From the NCBI GenBank assembly GCA_021323395.1, contig JAJONL010000009.1, forward strand, positions 2,391 through 42,114: a stretch of DNA of 39,724 nucleotides. The letters are read 5' to 3'. The first letter of the stretch is position 1; each line of letters opens with the position of its first letter. Below are positions 25,227 to 33,546 of this stretch, in pieces. The stretch comes from Nitrospira sp. (GTDB lineage: Bacteria > Nitrospirota > Nitrospiria > Nitrospirales > Nitrospiraceae). The position numbers were made by a program, and so were the translations under genes. Under the pieces are notes generated by a model. The model did not search any database. It saw only the letters and a program-made list of their open reading frames with translations, and was not told where the DNA came from.

Positions 25227-26930
25227 GTGGACTTTCCACCTCCCTTCCCAGCCCCCGGTTCTCCGACCTATCCCCAATACCGGCTTACCGGCGTGCTCCG
25301 CGATATCTTCGCGCATCTGAGCTTTCTGCTGAAGACCGAACGATCCATCCTGGGCATCATCGCGTCCTATGCCGTCGCCATCGGTCTCTTCCTGCTCTGC
25401 GTGCCCATCGCGGTCCAGGAGCTGGTCAGCACATTTTCATTCGCCATGGAACCGCGGATGATTTTCACGCTGACGCTGTTCGTGGCCAGTTCTCTGACCG
25501 GCGTCGCAGCGTTCCGTGTGCTGCAGGCGCGTGCGGTAGAGACGCTCCAGCAACGGCTCTATACGAGGGTCGCGCTGAGTTTTACACGTCTCCTCCCTCG
25601 CCTGCGCGATGACACCTTTGCCCCGCAACAAGCCCATCGGTTTATGGAGGCCGACTTGCTGACCCGCGCTCTGGTCGCCATGCTCGCGGACCTCTTTAAT
25701 GTCGCCGTCGTAGGATCCATTGCGATGACCATGCTCGTGTTGTTCCACCCCTATTTCGTCGCCTACATATTGGTGCTGACACTGGGTTTTGTGGGGCTGC
25801 TGACTCTCTTCGGCCGAGGCGGTTTTTTCATCACCTTGGAGATGTCGCGGCTCCATTATGAAATTTTCGGATGGGTTCAGAACATCGCGCACAACCTTCC
25901 CCATCTACGGGCCGCCGGCGACAGCCCCTATCTCCTGGAGCGCACGGATGCGCTGACCCGGACCTATGTCCGAATCCGCCAGCGTCGATCCGACACTCTC
26001 ACAGGAAGACAGTATAAAGCCGCGGCTCTTTGGCAGGTCGTGGGCCATAGCGGCCTGCTGGTGACCGCCGGACTGCTCGTGGTGGACGGAGAACTCACCG
26101 TGGGACAGTTTGCCGCCGCTGAACTGTTGGTGGGCAACCTGCTCCTGAACATGGATACCCTCGCCCGACGTATGGTCGCCATGTTCTTTGCGTTTGTGTC
26201 CTGCCGTGAAATGGCCGGGCTGTTCTCGTTGCCCACGGAGGAGGACGGAACCAAGGAGGACATACCGGCCGCGCAATTCGGTTCATCGGGCATCCGCGTG
26301 AACTGCCGCAACCTGTCATCCCACGCATCGGATGGCGCGCTCATTTTTCAAAATGTGTGCCTTGATGTCGCCCCCGGAGAGAAGGTGGCTGTCTTGTGCC
26401 GCAGCAACCTCGCCAAGAGCGCCCTTGCGAAGATCCTGGCAGGTCTCCACCCCCCGACAAGCGGATTCGTGCGGTACAACGACATGAATCTCGTCGAGGT
26501 CAAACGGGAATCGATCAGTCGCGTACGAGGGCTGGTGCTCGACTCGCAACCCACCTTGCTGGACGGCACGCTGGAAGACAATATCACGCTCGGCCGGCCC
26601 GCTATCGACTATGACGATCTTCAATGGGCGCTCCGATTCGTAGAATTGAACGAGGACATCGACGCGTTGCCGCGCGGTCTGAACACGCCCGTCTCCAGTC
26701 TGGATACCAGCCTCTCCATGAGCCAAATCCTGCGCCTCCTGGTCGCTCGCGCGATCGTGACGCGCCCGCAGCTGCTGGTCTTCGACGGCACGCTTCACAA
26801 CATGCTACCCGCGACACGGGAGGTGCTCCTTCGCCGGCTCTGCGCCAAAGACGAGCTCTGGTCGGTCATTTTTGTATCGAACGATCCGAATTTCTCAACA
26901 CACGTCGACCGGCGGGTGATTGTAGCGTAA
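25227..26930 (+). CDS. ABC exporter-type permease fused to a degenerate ATPase domain
   Basis: The 567-residue product has five or six membrane helices in residues 30-330 and a nucleotide-binding domain in 355-567. The order of the fusion fits ABC exporters, but the ATPase motifs are eroded. The P-loop reads CRSNLAKS (391-398), with all three glycines gone; the signature is LSMSQ (496-500) instead of LSGGQ; Walker B ends FDG (Glu lost, 521); and the switch His is Asn (552). Lys397, Ser398 and the Q-loop Gln441 remain. It should not hydrolyse ATP normally. It may pair with an active partner or have another role. The frame is intact over its whole length, which argues against simple decay. The start is GTG. 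Confidence 0.9.
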   Translation: MDFPPPFPAPGSPTYPQYRLTGVLRDIFAHLSFLLKTERSILGIIASYAVAIGLFLLCVPIAVQELVSTFSFAMEPRMIFTLTLFVASSLTGVAAFRVLQARAVETLQQRLYTRVALSFTRLLPRLRDDTFAPQQAHRFMEADLLTRALVAMLADLFNVAVVGSIAMTMLVLFHPYFVAYILVLTLGFVGLLTLFGRGGFFITLEMSRLHYEIFGWVQNIAHNLPHLRAAGDSPYLLERTDALTRTYVRIRQRRSDTLTGRQYKAAALWQVVGHSGLLVTAGLLVVDGELTVGQFAAAELLVGNLLLNMDTLARRMVAMFFAFVSCREMAGLFSLPTEEDGTKEDIPAAQFGSSGIRVNCRNLSSHASDGALIFQNVCLDVAPGEKVAVLCRSNLAKSALAKILAGLHPPTSGFVRYNDMNLVEVKRESISRVRGLVLDSQPTLLDGTLEDNITLGRPAIDYDDLQWALRFVELNEDIDALPRGLNTPVSSLDTSLSMSQILRLLVARAIVTRPQLLVFDGTLHNMLPATREVLLRRLCAKDELWSVIFVSNDPNFSTHVDRRVIVA

Positions 26931-26949
26931 CCTCTTTTGCTTCGAGGTG

Positions 26950-27598
26950 ATGATGTCGTTGACCTGGGACACAGCGGCGATCTGGATGGGCATGGCGCTG
27001 CTCGCATCGCTCATTTCGGTGCGAATCGGCATTTCTGTGGCCCTGGTCGAAATCTGCGTAGGAATCGTCGGCGGCAATATGCTCGCCATCCAACCTACGC
27101 CGTGGATCGCGTCGTTGGCCGGTTTCGGCAGCGTCGTCCTCACGTTTCTCGCCGGCGCCGAGATCGACCTCGCGGCCATGAAGAATAAATGGGAGGAAGG
27201 CAGGCACGCTGGTGGATATCCATGCCGTTTTTACTGCCTGGCTGTTGATCGTTTTTCTGCTTGGAGTCAAGATCGTTGCAAAATTTGTCGGTGTCTGGCC
27301 CTTGACACATGCCTTTTGTTTTGGGAATCGCGAGGGTCTCTACACCACGTTGCTCATGTCCACCGGCTTGACGTTCGGCACAATCTCGGCGCTCTATGGA
27401 CTGACGCATGGCGTGATCAGCGAGGATCAATATGCAATCCTGGTGGCTGTCGTCATCTGGAGTGCCCTCGTCCCCACGGTCATCGCCGAGCGCTGGTTCG
27501 ATCCTGGACTGACGCCGACTGAAGAGGGCTCAACGGAACAGCCAGGGCTCAACCTGCGCTGCTGCCTCAAGAAACGCCGATTGTCTGATCGACCATGA
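26950..27598 (+). pseudogene. CPA2-type cation/proton antiporter gene with internal deletion
   Basis: The 5' part encodes the first helices of an Na+/H+ or K+/H+ antiporter (GISVALVEICVGIVGG, SVVLTFLAGAEIDL). Near 27197 the family sequence jumps to another frame and to the C-terminal helices (KAGTLVDIHAVFTAWLL, LLMSTGLTFGTISALYGL, SALVPTVIAERWF). About 180 residues, including the helices that carry the ion-binding aspartates, are missing. The deletion and frame change make a working antiporter impossible. It is followed 13 bases later by an intact universal stress protein gene, a pairing common for such antiporters. Confidence 0.82.
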
Positions 27599-27611
27599 AG
27601 GAGGGCTGCCG

Positions 27612-28034
27612 ATGTACCGAACAATTCTCGTGGCCAACGATGGTTCTTCCGGAGCCGGCCGCGCGTTGCTCGCCGCGATCGACCTGGCGAAACGCGACCG
27701 CGCTGAGTTGCACCAGATTTGCGTGGAAGAACACCTTCCTCACTACGCCGCGATCATGGGAGAAGTTATCGAGGCCAAACAAGAAGCCAAGGAATTTTTC
27801 CGGAGAGTCATCGCCGAAGCCGATGCCGCAGCCGAGGCGCACGATGTCCGCCTCACATCACATGTCATCCCAGGCCATGCCGTGGAGACGATCGCCACCT
27901 ACGCGAAAGATCACGGCTTCGATTTGTTGGTCATCGGCTTCACAGGGCACTCGAACATCTACGGACGCATCTGGGGAGGCACATCGCAGAACCTTGTACG
28001 ACTCGCCCCCTGCAGCGTGCTGGTGGTGAAGTGA
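27612..28034 (+). CDS. Universal stress protein (UspA family)
   Basis: The 140-residue product is a single Usp domain: TILVANDGSSGAGRALLAAIDLA at the N-terminus, the VIPGHAVETIATYA helix, and the ATP-binding end GFTGHSNIYGRIWGGTSQNLVRLAPCSVLVVK (key Gly residues 114, 117 and 127-128 region). The GG in place of the usual GS keeps the ATP loop plausible. It follows AAGGAGGG and sits directly after the broken antiporter gene, suggesting a former operon in which the Usp sensed nucleotide or energy state. Confidence 0.93.
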   Translation: MYRTILVANDGSSGAGRALLAAIDLAKRDRAELHQICVEEHLPHYAAIMGEVIEAKQEAKEFFRRVIAEADAAAEAHDVRLTSHVIPGHAVETIATYAKDHGFDLLVIGFTGHSNIYGRIWGGTSQNLVRLAPCSVLVVK

Positions 28035-28133
28035 CACTGCGCTGCGTTCCCGCCTTCGCCATGGTGGAATATACGGTCCATGCGCTCGTGCTGGAGGTCG
28101 GTGGTGGGAGGGAGCCATCTTACCACCCTCCTC

Positions 28134-28200
28134 TAGCAGGATGCCACGTGAGCTGATCACGGCGTCTTGTGCAAGATCGAATTTTTCCACATCCTGCTAT
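28134..28200. repeat. Second palindromic element with the same ends as the recQ repeat
   Basis: TAGCAGGATG (28134-28143) and CATCCTGCTA (28190-28199) are perfect inverted ends of a 66-bp element. Its right end TTTTTCCACATCCTGCTAT matches the recQ-side element end (TTTTTCCGCATCCTGTTAT) in 17 of 19 bases, while the inside is unrelated. It therefore looks like a shortened or diverged member of the same family. It lies in the 410-bp gap between the stress protein and the GT2 gene, which holds no gene I can support. Confidence 0.65.
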
Positions 28201-28363
28201 AAGACGCTGGGAGCCGGCAATCTCTTGGCGGACTGATGGACGGATGTGCCGAGTCTGAGAGACTGCAAACCTGGGAGACTGTCGCTCGGATCCTGGCCAT
28301 CAACGGCAGCGAGCTGAGTTCTAGCCACACACCGAAACACCATTCGATTGAACATGCGCGCGT

Positions 28364-28393
28364 TTGACCATCCCGCTCCGCCTTTTGTAGAAT
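28364..28393 (+). promoter_or_regulatory. Sigma-70-type promoter of the glycosyltransferase operon
   Basis: TTGACC at 28364-28369 and TAGAAT at 28388-28393, 18 bases apart, both match consensus at five of six positions. The transcript would start near 28400, about 45 bases before the GT2 start codon. A GTG at 28401, right at the predicted start, opens a 15-codon frame whose TGA overlaps the GT2 ATG. Confidence 0.72.
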
Positions 28394-28444
28394 GGGCGCC
28401 GTGCATACCGATGAACCCCTGCGTGAAGGAACTCATTCCGCTCC

Positions 28445-29224
28445 ATGACTGTTGTCACCCGCCCATGGGCTTCCGTGGTTATCCCCATCAAGGATGAGCG
28501 CGACAATCTGGTTCCCCTGACTGAGCAACTCGTGAAGGTCCTGGAAAGCCGGGATGAATCGCGATCGGCTCCATTTGAGCTGTTATTCATCGACGATGGC
28601 AGCACCGACGGGAGTTCCGAATTGCTGGACTGTCTTGCCGCCCAACATCCGACAGTCAAAGTCTTTCACTTCGACCGCAATTACGGCCAGTCTGCGGCCT
28701 TCGATGCCGGCTTCAAACAGTCGACCGGTGAGTTGGTGATGACCATCGACGGCGACCTCCAAAATGACCCGGCGGATATTGCCACGCTGCTCCCGCTCAT
28801 TCGGACGTTCGACCTCGTCTGCGGGTGGCGCAAAGACCGGCACGACAATCTCACGCGTAAAGTCTCTTCGCGTATTGCCAACTCCGTTCGGAGCGCAGTC
28901 ACCGGCGATCAGGTGCACGATACGGGTTGCTCGCTGAAGCTGTTCCGCCGTTCTGTCGTCGACAAATTACAGCTCTTCGAAGGCATGCATCGATTCTTTC
29001 CCGCCCTGGCGTTGATGCACGGCTTCGCCGTGGCGGAGGTGCCGGTGCGCCATTACCCCCGCGCCCATGGCACGTCGAAATATGGCGTAGGAAATCGTCT
29101 CTTTAAAGGCCTGTACGACCTGATAGCCGTGCGATGGATGCAACACCGCTGTCTGCGCTACCAGTACCGCACCTCTCCGACGGCCTCACGCGCATCACAG
29201 CCTGTCCCCCCCGCAAGCCTATGA
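28445..29224 (+). CDS. Family 2 glycosyltransferase (dolichol/undecaprenyl-phosphate sugar transferase type)
   Basis: The 259-residue product is a GT-A enzyme. It has SVVIPIKDERDNL, LLFIDDGSTDGSSELL, the DxD-region MTIDGDLQNDP, and VHDTGCSLKLFRRSVV with the RHYPRAHGTSKYGVG tail. It resembles ArnC and DPM1, which load a sugar on a polyprenyl phosphate at the cytoplasmic face. There are no C-terminal membrane helices, unlike ArnC, so the short LAB_N protein encoded next may provide the membrane part. The stop overlaps the next ATG (ATGA). The ribosome site is weak. Confidence 0.95.
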   Translation: MTVVTRPWASVVIPIKDERDNLVPLTEQLVKVLESRDESRSAPFELLFIDDGSTDGSSELLDCLAAQHPTVKVFHFDRNYGQSAAFDAGFKQSTGELVMTIDGDLQNDPADIATLLPLIRTFDLVCGWRKDRHDNLTRKVSSRIANSVRSAVTGDQVHDTGCSLKLFRRSVVDKLQLFEGMHRFFPALALMHGFAVAEVPVRHYPRAHGTSKYGVGNRLFKGLYDLIAVRWMQHRCLRYQYRTSPTASRASQPVPPASL

Positions 29225-29520
29225 CACTCGACACGAGCTGGCTGATCATCGGATTCCTCGGGCAGGGGATCTTTTTCATGCGGTGGGTGGTCCAATGGAT
29301 CGCCTCGGAACGGCACGCACAAAGTCGCGTTCCCACCGCGTTCTGGTATATGAGTTTAATCGGAGGACTTGTCACCCTCGCTTATGCGATCTATCGGAGA
29401 GATCCTGTCTTCATCGCCGGACAAAGCATTGGAAGTGTCGTCTATCTCCGCAACCTCATGCTCATTCACCGTCCCAATCCCGCCGATCACAGCACGGCCT
29501 CACCGACAACAAAACCCTAA
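29221..29520 (+). CDS. Lipid-A-disaccharide synthase N-terminal-domain (LAB_N) membrane protein
   Basis: The 99-residue product has three membrane helices and the LAB_N hallmark: GFLGQGIFFMRWVVQWIASERHAQSRVP, SLIGGLVTLAYAIYRRDPVFIAGQ and YLRNLMLI. The ATG overlaps the GT2 stop, and its TAA overlaps the next ATG (TAATG). Such proteins are found beside GT2 and ArnT-like genes. As EmrE-like small helices they may flip or hold the lipid-linked sugar; this is inference. Confidence 0.93.
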   Translation: MTLDTSWLIIGFLGQGIFFMRWVVQWIASERHAQSRVPTAFWYMSLIGGLVTLAYAIYRRDPVFIAGQSIGSVVYLRNLMLIHRPNPADHSTASPTTKP

Positions 29521-31319
29521 TGGAACCTCTTCTGAACGGACAGCCTTCGCCTCCTCGGGCACCCGCACCGACCACCGGCTCGATTCAACCGCTGACGCTG
29601 ATCCTCCTCCTCGCGATGGCCGCGGTCCTGTTCTTTGTCGGGCTCGGTTCCCTCGGGCTCACGGACCGAGACGAAGGGCGGAACGCCGAAGCCGGCCGCG
29701 AAATGTATGAAACGGGCGACTACATCAGCCCCACCTTCAACTATGAGCCGCGCTTTGCCAAGCCTGTGTTGGTCTATTGGTTGATGACCCTTTCCTATCA
29801 TGCGTTCGGAGTGAGCGAATTCGCGGCGCGGTTTCCCTCAGCCCTCTTCGGTCTCGGGCTCATTCTTCTCCAATATCTTTTCTTGACACGCTGCCGCGGG
29901 CCGGTCATGGGCCTCTTCGGCGCGGCCATGTTATTGCTCAACCTCGAAATCATCGGCCTCGGACGGATGGCCTTGACCGACAGCGTCCTCATTTTCTTTA
30001 CCACCTTGTCGCTCTACGGATTCTGGCTGGGCTTGAACGGCACCGGGCGGGAACGCCACTACATGTGGCTCTTTTACATCGGCATGGCGCTTGGGACCCT
30101 GACGAAAGGTCCAATCGGCTTCCTGATTCCCATGCTCGCCGTGGGGCTGTACCTCTGGTTGACCAAATCATGGTCGCTGTACTGGCGCCGCGGTTTTCCG
30201 CTCGCGGGGCTGCTGGTTTTTCTGGTTCTCGCACTGCCTTGGTATCTCGTAATGCTGAGCATTCACGGCCAGCGATATACGAATTCCGCCCAGGGCGATA
30301 CGGTCGGCCGATTCTTCGGCGCCATGGAGGGACACGGCGGCACCCTGCTGTTTTATCTTCCCGTGTTTCTTATCGGATTTTTCCCTTGGAGCGGCTTGCT
30401 GCCCTACGCTTGGTATCAGGCCTATCGAAGCTGGAAGGAGGCGAGGAAGACAGGCGCGCTCCCGCCTGCCCTCTCTTCGGTTGCCGACGATCCGTCCGTG
30501 CCCCATACACTCGAGTGGTTCGCCGCCATCTGGGTGCTGGGAGGTTTGGTATTTTTCAGCCTCTCCTCCACCCGTTTGCCGCATTACATCGGACCGCTCT
30601 TTCCCGCGGCCGCAATTTTGACCGCCTCCTACTGGAATCGCTGTGTCACAGACCATGCCGCCCCCCACCTGCGCGCCGCCATCCACACGATAACGGCTGT
30701 GGGCTTTATGCTGGCCCTGACGTTCGCCGCGCTCCCGCCCCTCTATGCGCGGTTCGCCGCGAAACTGATCCATGAGTTTCCATTGGCAGGCCAAGTCACA
30801 CTTGGTCCCGGACCCTATACCGTCGCCTCGATTTTTCTCGTGGGGATGGGTCTCGTGGCGTACTTCGGATTCAGCGAGACGAGACGTCCGGCCGCATTCT
30901 GGGCCGCCGGTGGAACATTGGCCCTGGTGGCACTCGCGATCACGCAATTGAGCTTTCCGCTGGTCAATCACTTTGTGATCGAGCCACCGCAGCGACTGGC
31001 GGATGTCGCCGGAGTCAATCTCGGTCCGAACGATCGGCTCATACTCTATGGTCAACCGCGGCCCTCGCTGGTGTTTTACGCCAAACGCAAAGCCATTGTC
31101 GTTCCCAAGAATGAAGAAGCCAATATCAAGCCCTATCTATCCCAGCCGGGACGCACGATGATCCTCTTACCCACGGCGATGAGGGACAGACTCCCCGTGG
31201 AAACGATCGACTACCCGGTTTTACTGGAACGGTATGGATACATCCTGCTGGCCAATCAATCGCTCATCCATGTCCCGGAACAGGGGGAGAAGCCGCCGGT
31301 TCGCATTCCGGGGCACTGA
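29520..31319 (+). CDS. GT83/PMT-type glycosyltransferase (ArnT-like)
   Basis: The 599-residue product is a GT-C integral membrane transferase with about 11 helices. The first periplasmic loop carries LTDRDEGRNAEAGREM with the catalytic Asp/Glu pair, and the RFAKPVLVYW motif follows. The C-terminal periplasmic domain starts near residue 470. It moves a sugar from a polyprenyl carrier to a periplasmic acceptor, such as lipid A or a glycan. Start and stop overlaps place it third in a coupled operon with GT2 and LAB_N, giving loading, flipping and transfer in one unit. The acceptor is not known. The last 15 residues are not conserved. Confidence 0.94.
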   Translation: MEPLLNGQPSPPRAPAPTTGSIQPLTLILLLAMAAVLFFVGLGSLGLTDRDEGRNAEAGREMYETGDYISPTFNYEPRFAKPVLVYWLMTLSYHAFGVSEFAARFPSALFGLGLILLQYLFLTRCRGPVMGLFGAAMLLLNLEIIGLGRMALTDSVLIFFTTLSLYGFWLGLNGTGRERHYMWLFYIGMALGTLTKGPIGFLIPMLAVGLYLWLTKSWSLYWRRGFPLAGLLVFLVLALPWYLVMLSIHGQRYTNSAQGDTVGRFFGAMEGHGGTLLFYLPVFLIGFFPWSGLLPYAWYQAYRSWKEARKTGALPPALSSVADDPSVPHTLEWFAAIWVLGGLVFFSLSSTRLPHYIGPLFPAAAILTASYWNRCVTDHAAPHLRAAIHTITAVGFMLALTFAALPPLYARFAAKLIHEFPLAGQVTLGPGPYTVASIFLVGMGLVAYFGFSETRRPAAFWAAGGTLALVALAITQLSFPLVNHFVIEPPQRLADVAGVNLGPNDRLILYGQPRPSLVFYAKRKAIVVPKNEEANIKPYLSQPGRTMILLPTAMRDRLPVETIDYPVLLERYGYILLANQSLIHVPEQGEKPPVRIPGH

Positions 31320-31333
31320 TGCTGAGGCGTGCC

Positions 31334-32419
31334 TTACTGCAGCGGCACCAGGCCTTTTAGAGCCTGGATTGCTGCCACGGCGGTCAGAGCTCCCGCCGCA
31401 TATAGACTCGCATGGAACCAGGAATGAGGCGCAGCCACGGAGTGCTCAGATGGTTTAGCGGTTCCGCTCCATCGTGCCAGACAAACCAAGCCGGTCAATA
31501 TGATGAGGACCGGCGCGGCAGTCACGACACCCAGCCCCAGCGCTAGGAGACATTCCGAGATTACCATCCTTGCGGGATCGGTGCCGATTGCCGGCGCCCG
31601 ATGTCCTATCAACCGTAACACCAGACTGCCGGCCACGAGCGCCACTCCGGAGGCGAAGAGGATCCCATCCGTCGTGGCGTCGACAATTCGATGTGTCAAC
31701 ACCCAGAACAGGCCTGTGATGAGGACCGTCATCGGCGCGATACGCACGAGGGCCAGCGCGCATGATCGTCTCCACCACCGCAGCGGCTCATTGAAAATCG
31801 CCCCCACCACAAATCCCGTCACCATCCCCGCCACGACATCACTGGGAAAGTGAGATCCTCGCCAGATGCGGCTCCCACCCACCCACGCGGCCACGGCAAA
31901 AGGGACCCACCGCCCCCGTGGCAGAGCGCGAGCCAACACGGTGACCATGGCCAGGATCGCCGCCGTATGGCCGGAAGGAAACGAATCCAGCCCGGAATCC
32001 CATGACGGCCACCATTGCCACCCTCCGGAATGGGTGAGTCGAGGCCGCGGACGGCCGATGATGTGCTTCAGTCCATTGACGACCAGTGCCACCACGCCAT
32101 GGGCCAGCAAACTATCCCGGCCTAGCCGCGTGAGCGACTGGCGCTTAAGGAAGAGACCGGCACCTACTAGTAGGAGGCTGATCGTGACGAGCGTACCGCC
32201 GTTACCCAGCTTCTCACCCACATCCCCGATAGACTGGAGGGCTGACAAATTGTGGGAACGGAGAAACCACAGGATGGGGAGATCGACTTGCAAGAGAGCG
32301 GCGAACGACCCGATCAGCGCAAGCGTAGAAAGGATCACCGCCGGTATCGATGGTCGGACCGGTGGTGGCTCGGGCTGCGGCACGAGCCATGCAGCCCGCC
32401 CGTCACCCAGGTCGGTCAT
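31334..32419 (-). CDS. PAP2-family membrane phosphatase
   Basis: The 361-residue product holds the three PAP2 signatures: KHIIGRPRP, PSGHT and SRIWRGSHFPSDVVAG, on a bundle of membrane helices. Four more helices follow, so it is longer than a plain PAP2 (about 200-240 residues). It removes phosphate from a lipid such as undecaprenyl pyrophosphate or phosphatidic acid on the outer face of the inner membrane. ATG 32419 overlaps the stop of the TolB-like gene by four bases, so translation is coupled. The start TTG at 32428 is the less likely alternative. Confidence 0.93.
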   Translation of the reverse strand: MTDLGDGRAAWLVPQPEPPPVRPSIPAVILSTLALIGSFAALLQVDLPILWFLRSHNLSALQSIGDVGEKLGNGGTLVTISLLLVGAGLFLKRQSLTRLGRDSLLAHGVVALVVNGLKHIIGRPRPRLTHSGGWQWWPSWDSGLDSFPSGHTAAILAMVTVLARALPRGRWVPFAVAAWVGGSRIWRGSHFPSDVVAGMVTGFVVGAIFNEPLRWWRRSCALALVRIAPMTVLITGLFWVLTHRIVDATTDGILFASGVALVAGSLVLRLIGHRAPAIGTDPARMVISECLLALGLGVVTAAPVLIILTGLVCLARWSGTAKPSEHSVAAPHSWFHASLYAAGALTAVAAIQALKGLVPLQ

Positions 32420-33546
32420 GGAACCCAATCGGCGAGAAACACATTGAACTCTCCCCGCTCCTTCGCTCCTCGATCGGACACCCAGACCAGGCGCTTTCCG
32501 TCGGGTGAGAACATGGGGAAGCTGTTGAATTGTCCTTGGAAGGTCAGCCGTTCCAGAGCGGTCCCGTCTTCGTGAATGAGATATAGATGAAACTCCGGTC
32601 GCCCCGATTCATTCCGTGTTTCTACATTCGAGGAAAAGATGAGGCGATGGCCGTCAGGATGGAAGTAAGGGGAAAAGTTCGACGCTCCATTGCGCGTGAC
32701 CTGCTGCTTATTCGACCCGTCGGCGTTCATGACAAAGAGTTCCAGCTGGCCCGGCTCCACCAGGTGTTGACTCAAGAGGGCCTTGTATTGCTCCACTTCC
32801 TCCGGGTTGGTCGGATGCTGCGCGCGGTAGACGATGCGTTTGCTGTCGGGTGAAAAAAATGGGCCGCCGTCGTAGCCGACTTCCTCTGTCAGCCGGCGCG
32901 GATGGGTCCCGTCCAAATCCATCGCGTAGATATTCAAATCGCCGTCGCGCATGGAGGTCCAGACGATGGTCTTTCCGTTGGGAGAAACCGTCGCCTCGGC
33001 ATCGTAACCCGGCGTGCTCGTCAGGCGCTGCGGATCCTGTCCATCGATCCGAACGGAGAACAGATCGTAGTCATCGAGCGCCCATCGATAGGCGCCCTCC
33101 CGTTTTGGCTTTGGCGGACAATTGGGCCCCCTGAGATGAGTGGAGGAGTACAGCACCCGGCGATCGCCTGGGAAAAAGTATCCGCAGGTCGTGGCACCGA
33201 CCCCGGTGCTGACCATCCGGATGGTGTCACTCCCCAGGTCCATGACATACATTTGATAACAACCGAGCGGGAGGTCGCCCGGCTTCAGTGCGGCGGCGAA
33301 CGTATCCTTCATCCAATTGTTGGTGGACTGGAAAATCAGCTTGTTCCCATCGAATGAAAAATAGGCCTCGGCATTTTGGCGTCCGAATGTCAGTTGCCTA
33401 ATGTTCGTGAGGTGCCGCTCGGCCGGTGCCGTCGCCTTCACCGGGACCAAAGCCTGCTTAGGTTCGGCCGCTCCTCCCGGCGTGGTCAGCACGATGCCCC
33501 ACAGCAGCCCCACAATCGCCATGATCAACCGGTTAGTCTGTTTCAA
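32416..33546 (-). CDS. Secreted TolB-like (PD40/WD40-like) beta-propeller protein
   Basis: The 376-residue product has a signal peptide (cleavage after GGAA, about residue 27) and about six PD40 repeats of the type F-SPDG-K-L-W, e.g. FFSPDSKRIVYRAQ, FHPDGHRLIFSS and FSPDGKRLVWVS. This is the TolB C-terminal propeller, without the TolB N-terminal domain or any peptidase domain. It probably binds a partner in the periplasm. Four Cys residues (GCYQM, TTCGYF, PNCPPK) are unusual. The start lies 14 bases inside the M1 peptidase gene and the stop overlaps the PAP2 start. Confidence 0.93.
   Translation of the reverse strand: MKQTNRLIMAIVGLLWGIVLTTPGGAAEPKQALVPVKATAPAERHLTNIRQLTFGRQNAEAYFSFDGNKLIFQSTNNWMKDTFAAALKPGDLPLGCYQMYVMDLGSDTIRMVSTGVGATTCGYFFPGDRRVLYSSTHLRGPNCPPKPKREGAYRWALDDYDLFSVRIDGQDPQRLTSTPGYDAEATVSPNGKTIVWTSMRDGDLNIYAMDLDGTHPRRLTEEVGYDGGPFFSPDSKRIVYRAQHPTNPEEVEQYKALLSQHLVEPGQLELFVMNADGSNKQQVTRNGASNFSPYFHPDGHRLIFSSNVETRNESGRPEFHLYLIHEDGTALERLTFQGQFNSFPMFSPDGKRLVWVSDRGAKERGEFNVFLADWVP

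Noticed and set aside
29777-30775. A 332-residue plus-strand frame
   Set aside because: It lies wholly inside the GT83 gene in another frame, is rich in Arg and Pro, and has no family resemblance; a high-GC shadow.
30168-31055. A 295-residue minus-strand frame
   Set aside because: Antisense to the GT83 gene with Gly/Arg/Gln-rich composition; no motif or ribosome site.
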